Positions 25,149 through 35,552 of a stretch of DNA of 64,000 nt are shown one piece after another (the first letter of the stretch is position 1; each line of letters begins with the position of its first letter). Below the pieces are notes generated by a model. It did not search any database. It was not told the DNA's origin and saw only the letters and a list, made by a program, of their open reading frames with translations. The translations under genes and the position numbers were made by a program. The DNA comes from Bacteroidales bacterium (GTDB lineage: Bacteria > Bacteroidota > Bacteroidia > Bacteroidales > UBA932): contig JAILIM010000023.1 of assembly GCA_024695285.1 (NCBI GenBank), forward strand, positions 41,251 to 105,250, written 5' to 3'.

Positions 25149-26813
25149 ATGAAAAGACTTCTACCCATACTAAGCGCACTTGCGCTGCTCTTTACCGCCT
25201 GCAACCCCGCCGAACCTGATCCGTCCGGCGGGGGCGGCGGCAATGTGCCGGCCGAGTACACCGTCAGCGGCGTGGTCAGCGGAAGCGACGGCACGCTCCT
25301 TTCCGGAGTGACCGTTTCCGACGGCATCAACTGCGCGGTGACCGGCAATGACGGCCGCTACTACCTCAACACCGACCTGTCCGACCGCGACTACGTGTTC
25401 GTCTCCACCCCTTCGGGCTGGTCCGCACCTGTCTCTGACGGCCTCGCCGTGTTCTGGAAGTTCCTGAAAGACTGCACCAAAGGCTCCGACGGCAAATACA
25501 AGGACGTCAACTTCAGCCTCAGCAAGATTGCCAATCCTGAGCGCTTCACGATGTTCATCTTCGCCGATCCGCAGCCCCGCAGCAAGGGAGCCGGCTACGA
25601 CAACATGGCCTACCATTCCCTCGACTGCTGCGAGGATATGTACAGGGACATGAAGGACCTGAAGGCGACCATCACCGACCGCCCGGTCTACGGCATGGGC
25701 CTTGGCGACATAATCCACCGCGACTTCAGTCTCCTTCCGGCCTACAAAAAGGGGCTTTCGAACACGGGCATAGCCTGCTACAACGTCATAGGCAACCATG
25801 ACCACGACGTCAAGATGCCCGACGACAAGACTTCCTGCAAGACCTACGAGTCCATCCTGGGGCCTTCCAACTACTCCTTCAATGTCGGCAAATGCCATTT
25901 CGTGGTGCTGGACGACATGATAGCCCCCGACCAGAGCACGGGCCGCGACCGCGACAACTGCGACACCGGCCTGACCGAGGAGATTTGGCAGTGGCTGCAG
26001 AACGACCTGGCTACCGTGCCCTTCGACCGCATACTGATGGTCTGCGCGCACTCCCCGATGTTCCGCCTCCAGGGTGGCGGTGAGCGCAGCAGCGCCAGGC
26101 ACTATGCCGACTACCGCAACCTTTTTTCCAAGTACTCGAAGGTTTACGCCTGGGCCGGGCACACCCATTCCACCTGCAACTACGTGGACAAGTCCAATCC
26201 AGTCATCGAGACCCACACCCTCACCCGCGTGAGCGGGGCCCTCTGGACAAATGAGTTCCTGGGCGCCAACGGCACCCCCCGCGGCTACGTGGTCTTCGAC
26301 TACAACGGCGGCGACGTGAGCTGGAAGTTCAAGCCCATCTACTGGCAGACCGGCGATTTCAAGGACACCCACGGCGGCAGCGGCAAGCAGCCTTCCTATG
26401 AGTGGCGAGACTGGGAGTACGTGGGCGGCAAGGCCGTGCTCAAGGGCAGCGGCAAGGAGCTTGACGACAGCTATCAGATGCAGATTTTCGCTCCCGGCAC
26501 CTACGGCGACAAGTACGTCTACGCCAACGTCTTCATGTGGGACGAAATGTGGAAGACCCCCGTCTTCACCACAGACGGAGTGCCCGCCACCATGAAGCGC
26601 GTCACGGAAAAGGACTTCCGTTTCTCCATGTCCGACTGGGACATAACTTCCTTCTACCAGAAGAACAATTCGTACCTGTCCAAGGAATTCAGCCCGAGCA
26701 AGAACAACTGTGACTCGATGTTCCGGGCCTTCGTGGACACCACCCACGGCTCCGGCACCGTCAGTGTCACAGACCGTTTCGGCAATACCTACACTTCAAC
26801 GATAACCTGGTGA
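25149..26813 (+). CDS. MetallophosN/C-type calcineurin-like phosphoesterase lipoprotein
   Basis: A 554-residue lipoprotein (MKRLLPILSALALLFTAC). Residues about 37-115 are a beta-sandwich MetallophosN-like domain (VSGVVSGSDGTLLSGVTVSDG), 130-360 the metal-dependent core, and the rest a MetallophosC-like domain ending GTVSVTDRFGNTY. Metal-ligand motifs are FADPQPR, GLGDIIH, GNHDHD, CAHSPMF and AGHTH; the first is D-x-Q where most calcineurin-like enzymes have D-x-H. It should hydrolyse phosphate mono- or diesters at the surface; substrate unknown. The ATG at 25149 is preferred over a start two codons earlier. The next gene starts inside its stop (TGATG). Confidence 0.9.
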   Translation: MKRLLPILSALALLFTACNPAEPDPSGGGGGNVPAEYTVSGVVSGSDGTLLSGVTVSDGINCAVTGNDGRYYLNTDLSDRDYVFVSTPSGWSAPVSDGLAVFWKFLKDCTKGSDGKYKDVNFSLSKIANPERFTMFIFADPQPRSKGAGYDNMAYHSLDCCEDMYRDMKDLKATITDRPVYGMGLGDIIHRDFSLLPAYKKGLSNTGIACYNVIGNHDHDVKMPDDKTSCKTYESILGPSNYSFNVGKCHFVVLDDMIAPDQSTGRDRDNCDTGLTEEIWQWLQNDLATVPFDRILMVCAHSPMFRLQGGGERSSARHYADYRNLFSKYSKVYAWAGHTHSTCNYVDKSNPVIETHTLTRVSGALWTNEFLGANGTPRGYVVFDYNGGDVSWKFKPIYWQTGDFKDTHGGSGKQPSYEWRDWEYVGGKAVLKGSGKELDDSYQMQIFAPGTYGDKYVYANVFMWDEMWKTPVFTTDGVPATMKRVTEKDFRFSMSDWDITSFYQKNNSYLSKEFSPSKNNCDSMFRAFVDTTHGSGTVSVTDRFGNTYTSTITW

Positions 26814-29647
26814 TGAAAAAGTTACTGCTTTCGGTAATCCTGCTCGCATCCTGCGTGGCCCTGGGCGCGCAAGGCATCTCGACCGCGAAGGACTTCGTGG
26901 CTTTCGCGGAGGCCTGCAACAAGGGCACCGACCTGTCGCAGTGGTACGGAGCGGACAGCACAGTCGTGCTCACCGCCGACCTGGACTTCTCCAAGATACG
27001 CAAGCCCGTGCGGGTGGACAACTTCACCGGCCGCTTCGACGGCAAGGGCTTCCGCATCAAGGGCTGGAAGTCCGACGGCGGCCTCTTCCGCACTGTGGCC
27101 AAGGGCGCCGTGGTGTCCGGCATCGTGATCGACCCGTCCTGCGCCCTGAAAATCAGCTCCAAGGCAGGGGAGTTCCGTGCCGGCTTCATAGCCGACACCA
27201 ACGACGGCACCATACGTGACTGTGTCAACGGCGGCTCCATCAACCACAACTGCGGCTATGCCATGGATCCGCTCTTCATCGGCGGCATCGCCGGTGTCAA
27301 CACCTTCGTGATCCTGAACTGCCGCAATGAAGGCAAGATATTCTCCGACGTCTCCGGCGACGCCAAGGAATCCGTGGCCCTCTATCTGGGAGGCATCTGC
27401 GGCGGCGCCATCGGCAAGCTGGCCACCGGCTGCACCATCGCCCGCTGCACCAACACCGGCGAGGTGTCCACGGTCAGCAGCCTGACCGCAATCTTCATCG
27501 GCGGCATCACCGGCAACCCCGTACGCACCACGGTAAAGTACTGTGTCAACAGGGGCGAGGTCAAGGGTGACATCCGCGCCACCGAGGACGGCGACACCAA
27601 AGGCGTGCTGCGCGCCGGCGGCATCGCGGGCCAGACCAAGGCCGACATCGACCGCTGCGACAACTTCGGCCACGTGCTTGCCGAAGGCGCGTGCGGCGCC
27701 AACGTCGGCGGCATCGTGGGCATGCCCCACGAGGCCCTCGTGATTGCCGACTGCCTGAACTACGGCAAGGTTGAGGCTCTCGGCGAGCAGCCCTCCCACG
27801 CCGGCGGCATAGTCGGCAACATCGGCCGTCCGGTCCACGTGCGTGCCTGCGTCAACTGGGGTGAAGTTCGCTTCGACGGCATCAGCTCCCGCAACCGCAG
27901 CACTGCCGGCGGCATAGCCGGCAACATCTACGTGGTGAAAACCGCCACCGCAGGCACCTATGTTCGTGACTGCGTCAACCACGGCAAGATTTACGCAGGC
28001 GCCGGCGGCAACAAGTACGACAGCAATAACCGCAACGCCATCCACGCCGCAGGTGTGGTGGCTTATGCCGAGGGCCGCGGCGACCTGCTCGCCTTCGTGA
28101 CGGACTGCTCCAACGACGGTGCGGTGACCTGCGTGTCCGGCCGCAAGGGCAGCATATGCGCGACGGCGGCGACCATAGCCACCGGCGGCAACGCCCTGGA
28201 CAACATGGCGACCGCGGTCGAGGCAGTGGCCGGCAAGCCCAATGTGTCCGGCTCCGTGCTCACCCCAGACGGCAAGCCCCTTGAGGGCATAGTCGTCACC
28301 GACGGCCGCCAGTGCGTCAAGACCGGCGCCGACGGCTCCTATTCCATGACGAGCGACTTTTCCGAAGCCCGCTTCATCTACCTGAGCCTTCCCGCGAACG
28401 TGGAGATTCCTACGGTAAATGGCCTCCCGGCCTTCTTCAAGCGCATTCCGCGCTATGTCAAGGCGGTGCGCGCCGACTTCGTGCTGACTCCCCGCGAGCC
28501 GGTGAAGGACTACACGGTCCTGATGATTGCCGACCCCCAGGTGCGTCCCTACGGAGTCGACAATTCGATGGAAGTCTGGGCGCAGAGGATAGCTCCCGAC
28601 GCCGAGGCTTTCAGGGCCTCCTGCCAAGGTGACGTCTATTCCATCAACCTCGGCGACCTGGTGTATAATTATATGTATGCCTGGGACGACTACATGGATG
28701 CTGCCGCGCAGATCAAGTGTCCCACTTTCAACGTAATTGGTAACCACGACTACGACCAGGCCACCCTCTTCGAGACCGAACTGGGCAATATCTACTATGA
28801 AACCTACGTCGGCCCGGACCATTTTTCCTTCGACCTGGGCGACATCCACTACATAGTCGTCAATACCATACTCTACGACCGCAAGGGCCCCGGCGACAGC
28901 TACGGCAACGGCCTTGACGACAGGGCTATGGAATGGCTGAAGGCCGACCTTGCTGACGTCGGCACCGACCGCACCCTGGTGGTCTGCGCCCACGCCCAGC
29001 TCTTCAAGAATCCCAACACCAGCCCCCACGGCTCCCACGGCGTCTACCACCGCAACTACGCCAACTACCTTGAGCTGCTGTCGAAGTACAAGGCCGTCTA
29101 TTCGTGGAACGGCCACTACCACCGCAATTTCTACTACAACTACGCCGGCAAGGACGTAAAGCACGGCGCCCCGAATATCCAGTGCATAAGCGTGACCCGC
29201 TGCACCGGCGCCCTGCGCCTCAACGAGCCTATAGGAGCAATGGGAGAGCCCCAGGGCTATATGGTCATGGAAGTGAAGGGCGACTCCTTAGACTGGTACT
29301 ACAAGTCCGTCGGCCACGACCGGGACTACCAGATGCGCGCCTACCCGCCCTCCCGCACTTCGGATGGCACAGTGATGGTGAACGTGTTCAACTGGTCCGA
29401 AGGATGGACCACGCCCCTGTGGTGCGAGGACGGCAAGCCCGCCGTGGAAATGGAATACGCCCCCGGAGTGGATCCGGACTACTACGACATATTCGAGAAA
29501 GTGACTAGCAAGACCACCCGCAAGTACTGCACGCCTTCCAAGGATTCGTTCCTCTTCAAGGTGAAGCCGTCTCCGGGCGTCACCGAAGGCGAAATCCGAG
29601 TCACCGACCTCTTCGGACACAGCTACACGCAAACTGTAAAATGGTAA
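26813..29647 (+). CDS. GLUG beta-solenoid fused to a metallophosphoesterase
   Basis: A 944-residue secreted protein with signal peptide MKKLLLSVILLASCVALGA. Residues about 25-470 are GLUG-type repeats (LFIGGIAGVN, LYLGGICGGA, IFIGGITGN, RAGGIAGQTK, HAGGIVGNIG). From about 475 comes a MetallophosN-like domain (VSGSVLTPDGKPLEGIVVTDG), from about 566 the phosphoesterase core (IADPQVR, LGDLVYN, GNHDYD, CAHAQLF, GHYH) and a C-terminal domain ending RVTDLFGHSY. It is thus a binding or scaffold module joined to the same enzyme type as the preceding gene. The two genes overlap by 1 nt. Confidence 0.9.
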   Translation: MKKLLLSVILLASCVALGAQGISTAKDFVAFAEACNKGTDLSQWYGADSTVVLTADLDFSKIRKPVRVDNFTGRFDGKGFRIKGWKSDGGLFRTVAKGAVVSGIVIDPSCALKISSKAGEFRAGFIADTNDGTIRDCVNGGSINHNCGYAMDPLFIGGIAGVNTFVILNCRNEGKIFSDVSGDAKESVALYLGGICGGAIGKLATGCTIARCTNTGEVSTVSSLTAIFIGGITGNPVRTTVKYCVNRGEVKGDIRATEDGDTKGVLRAGGIAGQTKADIDRCDNFGHVLAEGACGANVGGIVGMPHEALVIADCLNYGKVEALGEQPSHAGGIVGNIGRPVHVRACVNWGEVRFDGISSRNRSTAGGIAGNIYVVKTATAGTYVRDCVNHGKIYAGAGGNKYDSNNRNAIHAAGVVAYAEGRGDLLAFVTDCSNDGAVTCVSGRKGSICATAATIATGGNALDNMATAVEAVAGKPNVSGSVLTPDGKPLEGIVVTDGRQCVKTGADGSYSMTSDFSEARFIYLSLPANVEIPTVNGLPAFFKRIPRYVKAVRADFVLTPREPVKDYTVLMIADPQVRPYGVDNSMEVWAQRIAPDAEAFRASCQGDVYSINLGDLVYNYMYAWDDYMDAAAQIKCPTFNVIGNHDYDQATLFETELGNIYYETYVGPDHFSFDLGDIHYIVVNTILYDRKGPGDSYGNGLDDRAMEWLKADLADVGTDRTLVVCAHAQLFKNPNTSPHGSHGVYHRNYANYLELLSKYKAVYSWNGHYHRNFYYNYAGKDVKHGAPNIQCISVTRCTGALRLNEPIGAMGEPQGYMVMEVKGDSLDWYYKSVGHDRDYQMRAYPPSRTSDGTVMVNVFNWSEGWTTPLWCEDGKPAVEMEYAPGVDPDYYDIFEKVTSKTTRKYCTPSKDSFLFKVKPSPGVTEGEIRVTDLFGHSYTQTVKW

Positions 29648-29663
29648 AAATCATATAACGCCT

Positions 29664-29792
29664 ATGGACAAAAAGTTTTACAAGGCTCCGGCCTTAGAAG
29701 AATCTGCAATCCTGTCGGGGGAATTGCTCGAATCTTCTCTCACCAGCATTGAAACCCCCGATCTGATTGAAGAAAATCTTGAGTGGTTATGA
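29664..29792 (+). CDS. Small ORF 1 upstream of a fimbrillin-like gene (42 aa)
   Basis: It encodes a 42-residue peptide starting MDKKFYKAPALEES and ending in the acidic EENLEWL. There is no signal peptide and no named family. Its stop overlaps the ATG of the next lipoprotein gene (ATGA), so it may act as a translational coupler. Comparable ORFs lie at 35432, 36418 and 61519, always directly before a fimbrillin-like gene. The opening K-Y/F-x-P resembles short unannotated ORFs frequent in Bacteroidota. Coding is inferred from position and recurrence only. Confidence 0.55.
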   Translation: MDKKFYKAPALEESAILSGELLESSLTSIETPDLIEENLEWL

Positions 29793-32700
29793 AGACACGT
29801 GCTATCTATCTGCTTGCGGCAGCAGCTCTGCTTGCAGGCTGTACCAGGGAAATGATCACCCCTGAAGGCGCTCCCGAGGGAGTGAAGACCGTGTTGGAAA
29901 TCGGCCTGCCCGATACCAAGACCACCCTTGGCGACAAAGTCGGCTCAAACCGCAAGGTTTATTGGTCCGACGGAGACTGCATCGCTGTCAACGGCGTCAC
30001 CTCAGATCCCCTGAGCGGCGTTCCTGCACAGAGCACTTCCGCCCTGTTCAGTTTCACCGGGAACCTGACAGCTCCCTACAGCATCGCTTATCCTGCATCC
30101 ATCTGGAAGGACGCGACCACCGTCACCCTTCCCGCCACCCAGACCTACGTCAGCGGCACCTTCGCCAACGACGCCCTGCCTATGATAGGCTATGCATCCA
30201 CGGGCTCGAGCCCTTCGCTCAGCCACGTCTGTGCTGTCGTGAAGGCCTCCCTCGTGCTTTCCAGCGGCGAGTCAATCGACAAGGACAAGATTGAAAGCAT
30301 CACCTTCAAGGGCAACTCCAGCGAGCAGATCAGCGGCGATTTCACCGTCGATTACCAGAACGCCGCCCTGACCTCCAAGTCTGCCGGTGCCGGTGACAAT
30401 GCCGTGACCATTGCCCTGGGCAAAACACTTTCCACCGAGAATCCGCTTGAGGTCTACATCGTGGTTCCCGCAGGCAACTATGCCTCCGGTTTCAGCCTGA
30501 CCATCACAGACGTGAACGGCCACTACATGAAGAAGTCCAACGGCGGCGCCGTCGACCTCCAGGCCGGCCACATCTATGTGTTGCCCGACCTCGCTTTCGA
30601 GCCCACGGGTGAAGAAGTGACCGTCGACATCGCCAGCGCCAACGACCTGGTGGCATTCGCCAGTGACTTCAACGACGGCAAGTTCTTCGGCAGCAAGCTG
30701 CGCGTCAACGTGGTTTCCAACATCAGCTTTGACTCCAACACGTCCCAGGCGTTCAGCGCCACGGGCGGTATCGGCTGCAAGACTGCCGACGGAGACAACT
30801 ACTTCAACGGCAGCTTCGACGGCGGCGGCCACAGCATTTCCAATTATTCCGGCTCCTGCCCTCTGTTCGGCTACACAGGCTCAGGCGCCTCGGTCAAGGA
30901 TCTCACCGTCAGTTCCAACTGTGCCTACACTTTCACGCATCCCAATGCGGAAGACTACTATATGGCGGCCGTGGTCGGCTACAACCGCGGCGTTATCGAG
31001 AACGTCAACGTGCAGGCAACCCTGACCGTAGCTGACGGTTCCGTCGATTACGCAGCCTGCCTGGGCGGTGTCGCGGGACGTGTCGTGGTTGGCAAGGTCA
31101 ACAACTGTTCCTTCTCCGGTGCTATTGTCCTCGGCTCAGGCTTTGCTTCCAACGCCAAGGCTGTATATGTCGGAGGAATCGCCGGCCTGATCAGCAATGC
31201 GGCGGGCGTCGTGCAGGACTGCTCCTTCGGCGGCACCATAGATTTTGCTGCCCGCGCGATCAGCAGTGACAAGAAGAGCCCCACCCTGTTTATCGGCGGT
31301 ATTGTCGGCCGCAACAATCTCGGTACAGTGAGCGGATGCACGACTAAGTCCAGCCCCTACCTCCCTGTCACGATTAAGGAAGAGTCCTATGCCGGTACCA
31401 TCAGGAATACCACCACCCAGTCTTATCATATGGCTGAAGGCGGCATTGTCGGCATGAACAGCGGTAGCGTCATCAGCTGTGAGAACTCCGCTGAAATCCT
31501 CAATTTCGTCCTCACGACCGGTACCGACAATACCGCAGCCGACGACAACTCCCGTTATATGTATATCGGCGGTGTGGTCGGCTACAATATCGAGGGCGGC
31601 AGCGTGGCCCAGTGCTCCAACAAGGGTGCCGTTATTGAGTGCTCCACTCCGAGACACCAGAAGGTCGGTGGCGTGGTCGGCTACAACAACGGCGAGGTGG
31701 ACGGTTGCGACAACACCGCAAAGATGACTGTCGCAACTGCCGGCATCGGTCCCTACGGTGTCCGCCTCCTGCGCCTTGGCGGTGTTATCGGTGAGCACAA
31801 TGGCTCTGCAGCCATCGTGAAGTCCGTTGTCAACTATGGCGACTTACTTATCACCCGTATTGAGAACAATGCGAATACCGATACCGCAATCGGCGGCGTC
31901 ATCGGCCTTGCAACGGGCGGCGCAGTCATCGACAGTGCCTCCAATATCCAGAACAACGGCAACATCGCTTTCAACAACGACATGACCACCAACGTTTCTG
32001 CAGCAGGCTACAGCGTCGGCGGCGTGGTAGGCCATTCCGGCGTGTCCCTGAGCGGCCTGACCAACAACGGTGAGGTTGTCTATGCCGTTGGTGGCAACGC
32101 CGGTCCTCTGAGCAATCTCTGGCTCGGCGGCGTCGTGGGATATGTGTCCGACGATGCGACGGAACTCTCCAATAACACCAACAACGGCGAAGTCAACTTC
32201 CAGGTCAACAAGAACATCGCCCACACGAACAACATAATCGGCGGAGTCGCAGGACACGTGGCAGTTCCTGTCCAGGTCAACGGCTGCACCAATACCGGCA
32301 AGATCCACGGCGGCAACACCTCCAAGAACAACGGCAAATCCCTCATCCTCGGAGGAATTATCGGTTATCTGGCAGGCAACTCCCAGGTGACATATTGTTC
32401 CAACAATGGAGTTTTGCGCAACGACCAGTTCAACAATTCCGAGGGCGACACCAATTCCACCTATGAAGGCGGTATAGTCGGCTACTGCGCCGGTGAACAG
32501 TCCGCTTCCATCCAGATTACGGGATGCACCAATGTCGCACTTCCTTACGTGACCGAGAATTTTTCCGGTACCGGCCCGAGGCGCGGCTATTGCGGCGGTA
32601 TAGCGGGCTATGCCAATTATACCAGCATAAGCAGCTGCACGACTTCCGGTGATTACACGGGCTCTTCTTTCTATAACTGCGGAGGTATTGCCGGCTGGAT

Positions 32701-33007
32701 TATCAACAGCTCGGTTTCCGGCTGCAGTTACACCGGCACGGCGATGGCTTCGTCCCAGATAAAGGTGGCCGGCGGCATCGTGGGTGTGCTGGATGCTGGT
32801 TCGTCAATCAACAATTGCAACAGTAACCTGACCACCGTCACTGCCGGAGCCAACGAATTGGTATTCGGAGGCATTGCCGGCAAGTCCGTCAAGGCCACCG
32901 AGACCGCTCCCGGTACCTCTATTTCGGGCTGCCACTACAAGTCTTCAATCGCCATTTGTTCCGATGACAACTTCACCGACGGTGGCGGCAACGCTGCAGA
33001 CCTGTAA
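29789..33007 (+). CDS. Fimbrillin-like domain plus GLUG-repeat lipoprotein
   Basis: A 1072-residue lipoprotein (MKTRAIYLLAAAALLAGC). Residues about 25-270 are a Bacteroidota fimbrillin-like (Mfa/FimA-type) N-domain: the telling pattern is DTKTTLGD followed by KVYWSDGDCIAVNG, then YPASIWKDATTVTLPATQTY and VYIVVPAGNYASGF. The rest is a long run of GLUG repeats (YVGGIAGLI, FIGGIVGRNN, YIGGVVGYN, LGGVIGEHN and so on). It is probably a surface adhesin or glycan-binding filament; it has no catalytic motif. It overlaps the small ORF upstream (4 nt) and the next gene (1 nt). Confidence 0.87.
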   Translation: MKTRAIYLLAAAALLAGCTREMITPEGAPEGVKTVLEIGLPDTKTTLGDKVGSNRKVYWSDGDCIAVNGVTSDPLSGVPAQSTSALFSFTGNLTAPYSIAYPASIWKDATTVTLPATQTYVSGTFANDALPMIGYASTGSSPSLSHVCAVVKASLVLSSGESIDKDKIESITFKGNSSEQISGDFTVDYQNAALTSKSAGAGDNAVTIALGKTLSTENPLEVYIVVPAGNYASGFSLTITDVNGHYMKKSNGGAVDLQAGHIYVLPDLAFEPTGEEVTVDIASANDLVAFASDFNDGKFFGSKLRVNVVSNISFDSNTSQAFSATGGIGCKTADGDNYFNGSFDGGGHSISNYSGSCPLFGYTGSGASVKDLTVSSNCAYTFTHPNAEDYYMAAVVGYNRGVIENVNVQATLTVADGSVDYAACLGGVAGRVVVGKVNNCSFSGAIVLGSGFASNAKAVYVGGIAGLISNAAGVVQDCSFGGTIDFAARAISSDKKSPTLFIGGIVGRNNLGTVSGCTTKSSPYLPVTIKEESYAGTIRNTTTQSYHMAEGGIVGMNSGSVISCENSAEILNFVLTTGTDNTAADDNSRYMYIGGVVGYNIEGGSVAQCSNKGAVIECSTPRHQKVGGVVGYNNGEVDGCDNTAKMTVATAGIGPYGVRLLRLGGVIGEHNGSAAIVKSVVNYGDLLITRIENNANTDTAIGGVIGLATGGAVIDSASNIQNNGNIAFNNDMTTNVSAAGYSVGGVVGHSGVSLSGLTNNGEVVYAVGGNAGPLSNLWLGGVVGYVSDDATELSNNTNNGEVNFQVNKNIAHTNNIIGGVAGHVAVPVQVNGCTNTGKIHGGNTSKNNGKSLILGGIIGYLAGNSQVTYCSNNGVLRNDQFNNSEGDTNSTYEGGIVGYCAGEQSASIQITGCTNVALPYVTENFSGTGPRRGYCGGIAGYANYTSISSCTTSGDYTGSSFYNCGGIAGWIINSSVSGCSYTGTAMASSQIKVAGGIVGVLDAGSSINNCNSNLTTVTAGANELVFGGIAGKSVKATETAPGTSISGCHYKSSIAICSDDNFTDGGGNAADL

Positions 33008-35421
33008 TGAAAAGATCCGTCATATCCTTCCTGCTCCTGCCGGTCCTCCTGTGCCCGGCGGGATGCGGACGGATTGAGCCTGAGAAGACCCCGGCTGGGG
33101 AGACCGTCATCTCCGTGGGTTTGCCCCCGGAGGTGAAGACCACCATCGGAGTGTCTTCCGAAGGACGCCGCAAGCTCTACTGGGCCGACGGCGACCAGGT
33201 GGCCCTAAACGGCACCGCTTCGGCGGCCCTTTCCGGTGTAGGCGAAGGCCAGACTAGCGCCTCGTTCAGTTTTGCCGGTGAGTTCAGTTCGCCCTACGAC
33301 CTGCTGTATCCGGCAGCATACTACAAGGACGCCACGACCGTAACACTTCCGGCTGCACAGGCCAGCTCCGGCTCCTCCGTGGTGACGCCCTGCGCCTGCC
33401 GTGTGTTCTCTGCGGACGCTTCCGCCGGTATGCGGCACCTCTGCGCAGTCATCGGCCTGTCGGTGCTCAAAGACCCCTCCGCATCCACTGGGAAGCTCGT
33501 TTCCGTGTCATTCCAAGGCGGCAACGGCGAGCAGGTGTGCGGCGACTTCACCATAGACTACGCCAGCGGCATGCTGAGCGGCAGCTCTTCTTCGGCGGCT
33601 GATTTAAGCACGTCGGTCTCTTTGTCGGCGGCGCTTGACGAGCAGACGCCCGTGGTGGTGTATATGGTCGTACCTGCAGGCTCATATCCGAAGGGCTTTA
33701 CGGTGACCTTGAGCGACGACCAGGGCAATACGATGAACATGAAGCGCTCGTCGGCAGTGACGCTGACCGCAGGGCATCTAGTGCTGCCGTCCGAGTTCAC
33801 TTTCTCGCCCGCTCCAAATGCCTTCGAGCTTCAAATCGGGGATCTGGAGACGGACTCGCTGCCGTTCGAGGGCTGCACCGTGACCGGCCGTGTGGTCGAC
33901 AATACCGGTGCGCCTGTTGCCGGCGTCGTGGTGTCCGACGGTTTCATTTCGTCCCGCACGCTCGACGATGGCCGTTTCTACCTGGAAAGTGAGCTCGTCG
34001 GCACGCGCTTCATCTTTATAAGCACTCCTGCCGGCTACCTTCCGCCCGTCGAAAGCGGCATCCCGCAGTTCTACAAGCCCGTCTCCTCGCTGAGTTCGGT
34101 CGGCGGCGTGCTGCAGTGCGGCGACTTCGTGCTCAATCCCGTGGCCAATCCCAATGATGCCACGCTGATATTCACCGCCGATCCGCAGCCCCGCAGCCAC
34201 AGCGCCTACTACGACAACATAGCGTTCAAGTCGCTGGACTGCTGCGAAGACCTCTACCGCGACCTGCGCGAGACCGCGGCCACCGTGTCCGGCAGGCAGG
34301 TCTACGGCATCTGCCTCGGCGACTTGGTCCACAACGACCCTTCGCTCTTCTCCGACTATGCGGCAGGCCTCGCCACTCTCGGCTATCCGACCTTCAATGT
34401 GATCGGTAACCACGACCACGATATCTACGCCGCTGACGACGATTCCGGCGCCGAACCTTATGAATCCTGGTTCGGCCCCCGCAACTATTCGTTCAACATC
34501 GGCAAGCTGCATTTCGTGGTCCTGGACGACCTGATCATGTATCGTTCAGGCAGTCAATTGACCGCCTATGACAATGGCCTTTCGGATGAAGCCTGGGCCT
34601 GGCTGCGTTCCGACCTCTCGCACGTGTCGAAGAACACCACCCTGATGGTTTGCGCGCATTCTCCCATGTTCCGCATGGCAAACAGCAGCGAACGCTCCAA
34701 TACTGCCCTGCGCGGCGATGAATACGGCACCCTGTTGCGTTCGTTCCGCGCCGTCCACGCCTGGGCGGGCCACACGCACAACACCTTCAACTACATCTAT
34801 TCCACTTCGCACCGCTACAAGAACGTCGAGGTCCACACCCTTGCGCGCAGCACCGGTGAACTCTGGACCAATGAGTACCAATCCGGAGGCACGCCCCGCG
34901 GCTACACTATAGTCGAGGTGCGGGACGGAGTCATCTCCTCCTGGCGTTTCCATCCCGTCAAGTACCAGACCGGTGCTTTTCAGGGCAAGAAGCAGCCCGA
35001 CTACCTGTGGCGCGAGTGGACCTACAGCGGAGGCGTTGCGCAGATGAACGGCGGCGGCGAGCTGAACGAGTCCTACCAGATGCACCTGTACCCTCCTTCT
35101 GCCTACGGCGACGGCTACCTCTACGCCAACGTGTTCCTCTACGACACGCGCTGGGACACCCCGACGTTTATGCTGAGGGGCGGTTCATCTTCGCAGATGG
35201 AATTGGTCACAGACGAGGAGCGCCACGACATCGGCGACACCGAGATCAGGACCTTCTACAAGACCAACAACGGCTCCATGAAGGGCGACAGTTCCTACAC
35301 GCCCAAGACCACGGGCTACCCCCACACCTTGTTCCGCGTGGCGGTCCCCTCATCCGGCTCCGGCACCGTCTCCGTCACCGACCGCTTCGGCAATGAATAC
35401 AGACAATCAATAACTTGGTAA
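33007..35421 (+). CDS. Fimbrillin-like domain fused to a metallophosphoesterase
   Basis: An 804-residue lipoprotein (lipobox CPAGC). Residues about 25-270 are fimbrillin-like (VKTTIGV, KLYWADGDQVALNG, LLYPAAYYKDATTVTLPA). About 288-370 is MetallophosN-like (VTGRVVDNTGAPVAGVVVSDG), then the core from about 387 (TADPQPR, CLGDLVH, GNHDHD, CAHSPMF, AGHTH) and the MetallophosC-like end GTVSVTDRFGNEY. It is a close relative of the enzymes at 25149 and 41156 with the adhesin-type module added in front. Start overlaps the previous stop (TAATG). Confidence 0.9.
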   Translation: MKRSVISFLLLPVLLCPAGCGRIEPEKTPAGETVISVGLPPEVKTTIGVSSEGRRKLYWADGDQVALNGTASAALSGVGEGQTSASFSFAGEFSSPYDLLYPAAYYKDATTVTLPAAQASSGSSVVTPCACRVFSADASAGMRHLCAVIGLSVLKDPSASTGKLVSVSFQGGNGEQVCGDFTIDYASGMLSGSSSSAADLSTSVSLSAALDEQTPVVVYMVVPAGSYPKGFTVTLSDDQGNTMNMKRSSAVTLTAGHLVLPSEFTFSPAPNAFELQIGDLETDSLPFEGCTVTGRVVDNTGAPVAGVVVSDGFISSRTLDDGRFYLESELVGTRFIFISTPAGYLPPVESGIPQFYKPVSSLSSVGGVLQCGDFVLNPVANPNDATLIFTADPQPRSHSAYYDNIAFKSLDCCEDLYRDLRETAATVSGRQVYGICLGDLVHNDPSLFSDYAAGLATLGYPTFNVIGNHDHDIYAADDDSGAEPYESWFGPRNYSFNIGKLHFVVLDDLIMYRSGSQLTAYDNGLSDEAWAWLRSDLSHVSKNTTLMVCAHSPMFRMANSSERSNTALRGDEYGTLLRSFRAVHAWAGHTHNTFNYIYSTSHRYKNVEVHTLARSTGELWTNEYQSGGTPRGYTIVEVRDGVISSWRFHPVKYQTGAFQGKKQPDYLWREWTYSGGVAQMNGGGELNESYQMHLYPPSAYGDGYLYANVFLYDTRWDTPTFMLRGGSSSQMELVTDEERHDIGDTEIRTFYKTNNGSMKGDSSYTPKTTGYPHTLFRVAVPSSGSGTVSVTDRFGNEYRQSITW

Positions 35422-35431
35422 GAATACTGAT

Positions 35432-35551
35432 ATGAAGGTTAGTGTTGTCTACAAAGCCCCTCTCATTGAAGAGATTGCTTCCGGCCCCGTCGGAGTGATC
35501 TGTCAGTCTACCAATCTCCCGTTGATTTTTGAAGAAGAGGAGGAATGGTAG
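35432..35551 (+). CDS. Small ORF 2 upstream of a fimbrillin-like gene (39 aa)
   Basis: It encodes MKVSVVYKAPLIEEIA and onward, ending FEEEEEW, 39 residues in all. YKAP and the acidic tail with terminal tryptophan match small ORF 1. The Glu codons at the end form GGAGG (35539-35543), 9 nt before the next ATG, so part of the acidic tail may be dictated by a ribosome-binding site. Its stop is 1 nt from the next start. Confidence 0.5.
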   Translation: MKVSVVYKAPLIEEIASGPVGVICQSTNLPLIFEEEEEW

Positions 35552-35552
35552 T

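Noticed and set aside
26822..29164. 780-codon open frame on the minus strand opposite the GLUG-MPE gene
   Set aside because: Antisense shadow of a GC-rich gene. The composition is Val/Ala/Gly/His-rich with no domain, while the plus-strand frame has a signal peptide and complete catalytic motifs. The same applies to the other long antisense frames over the PUL genes.
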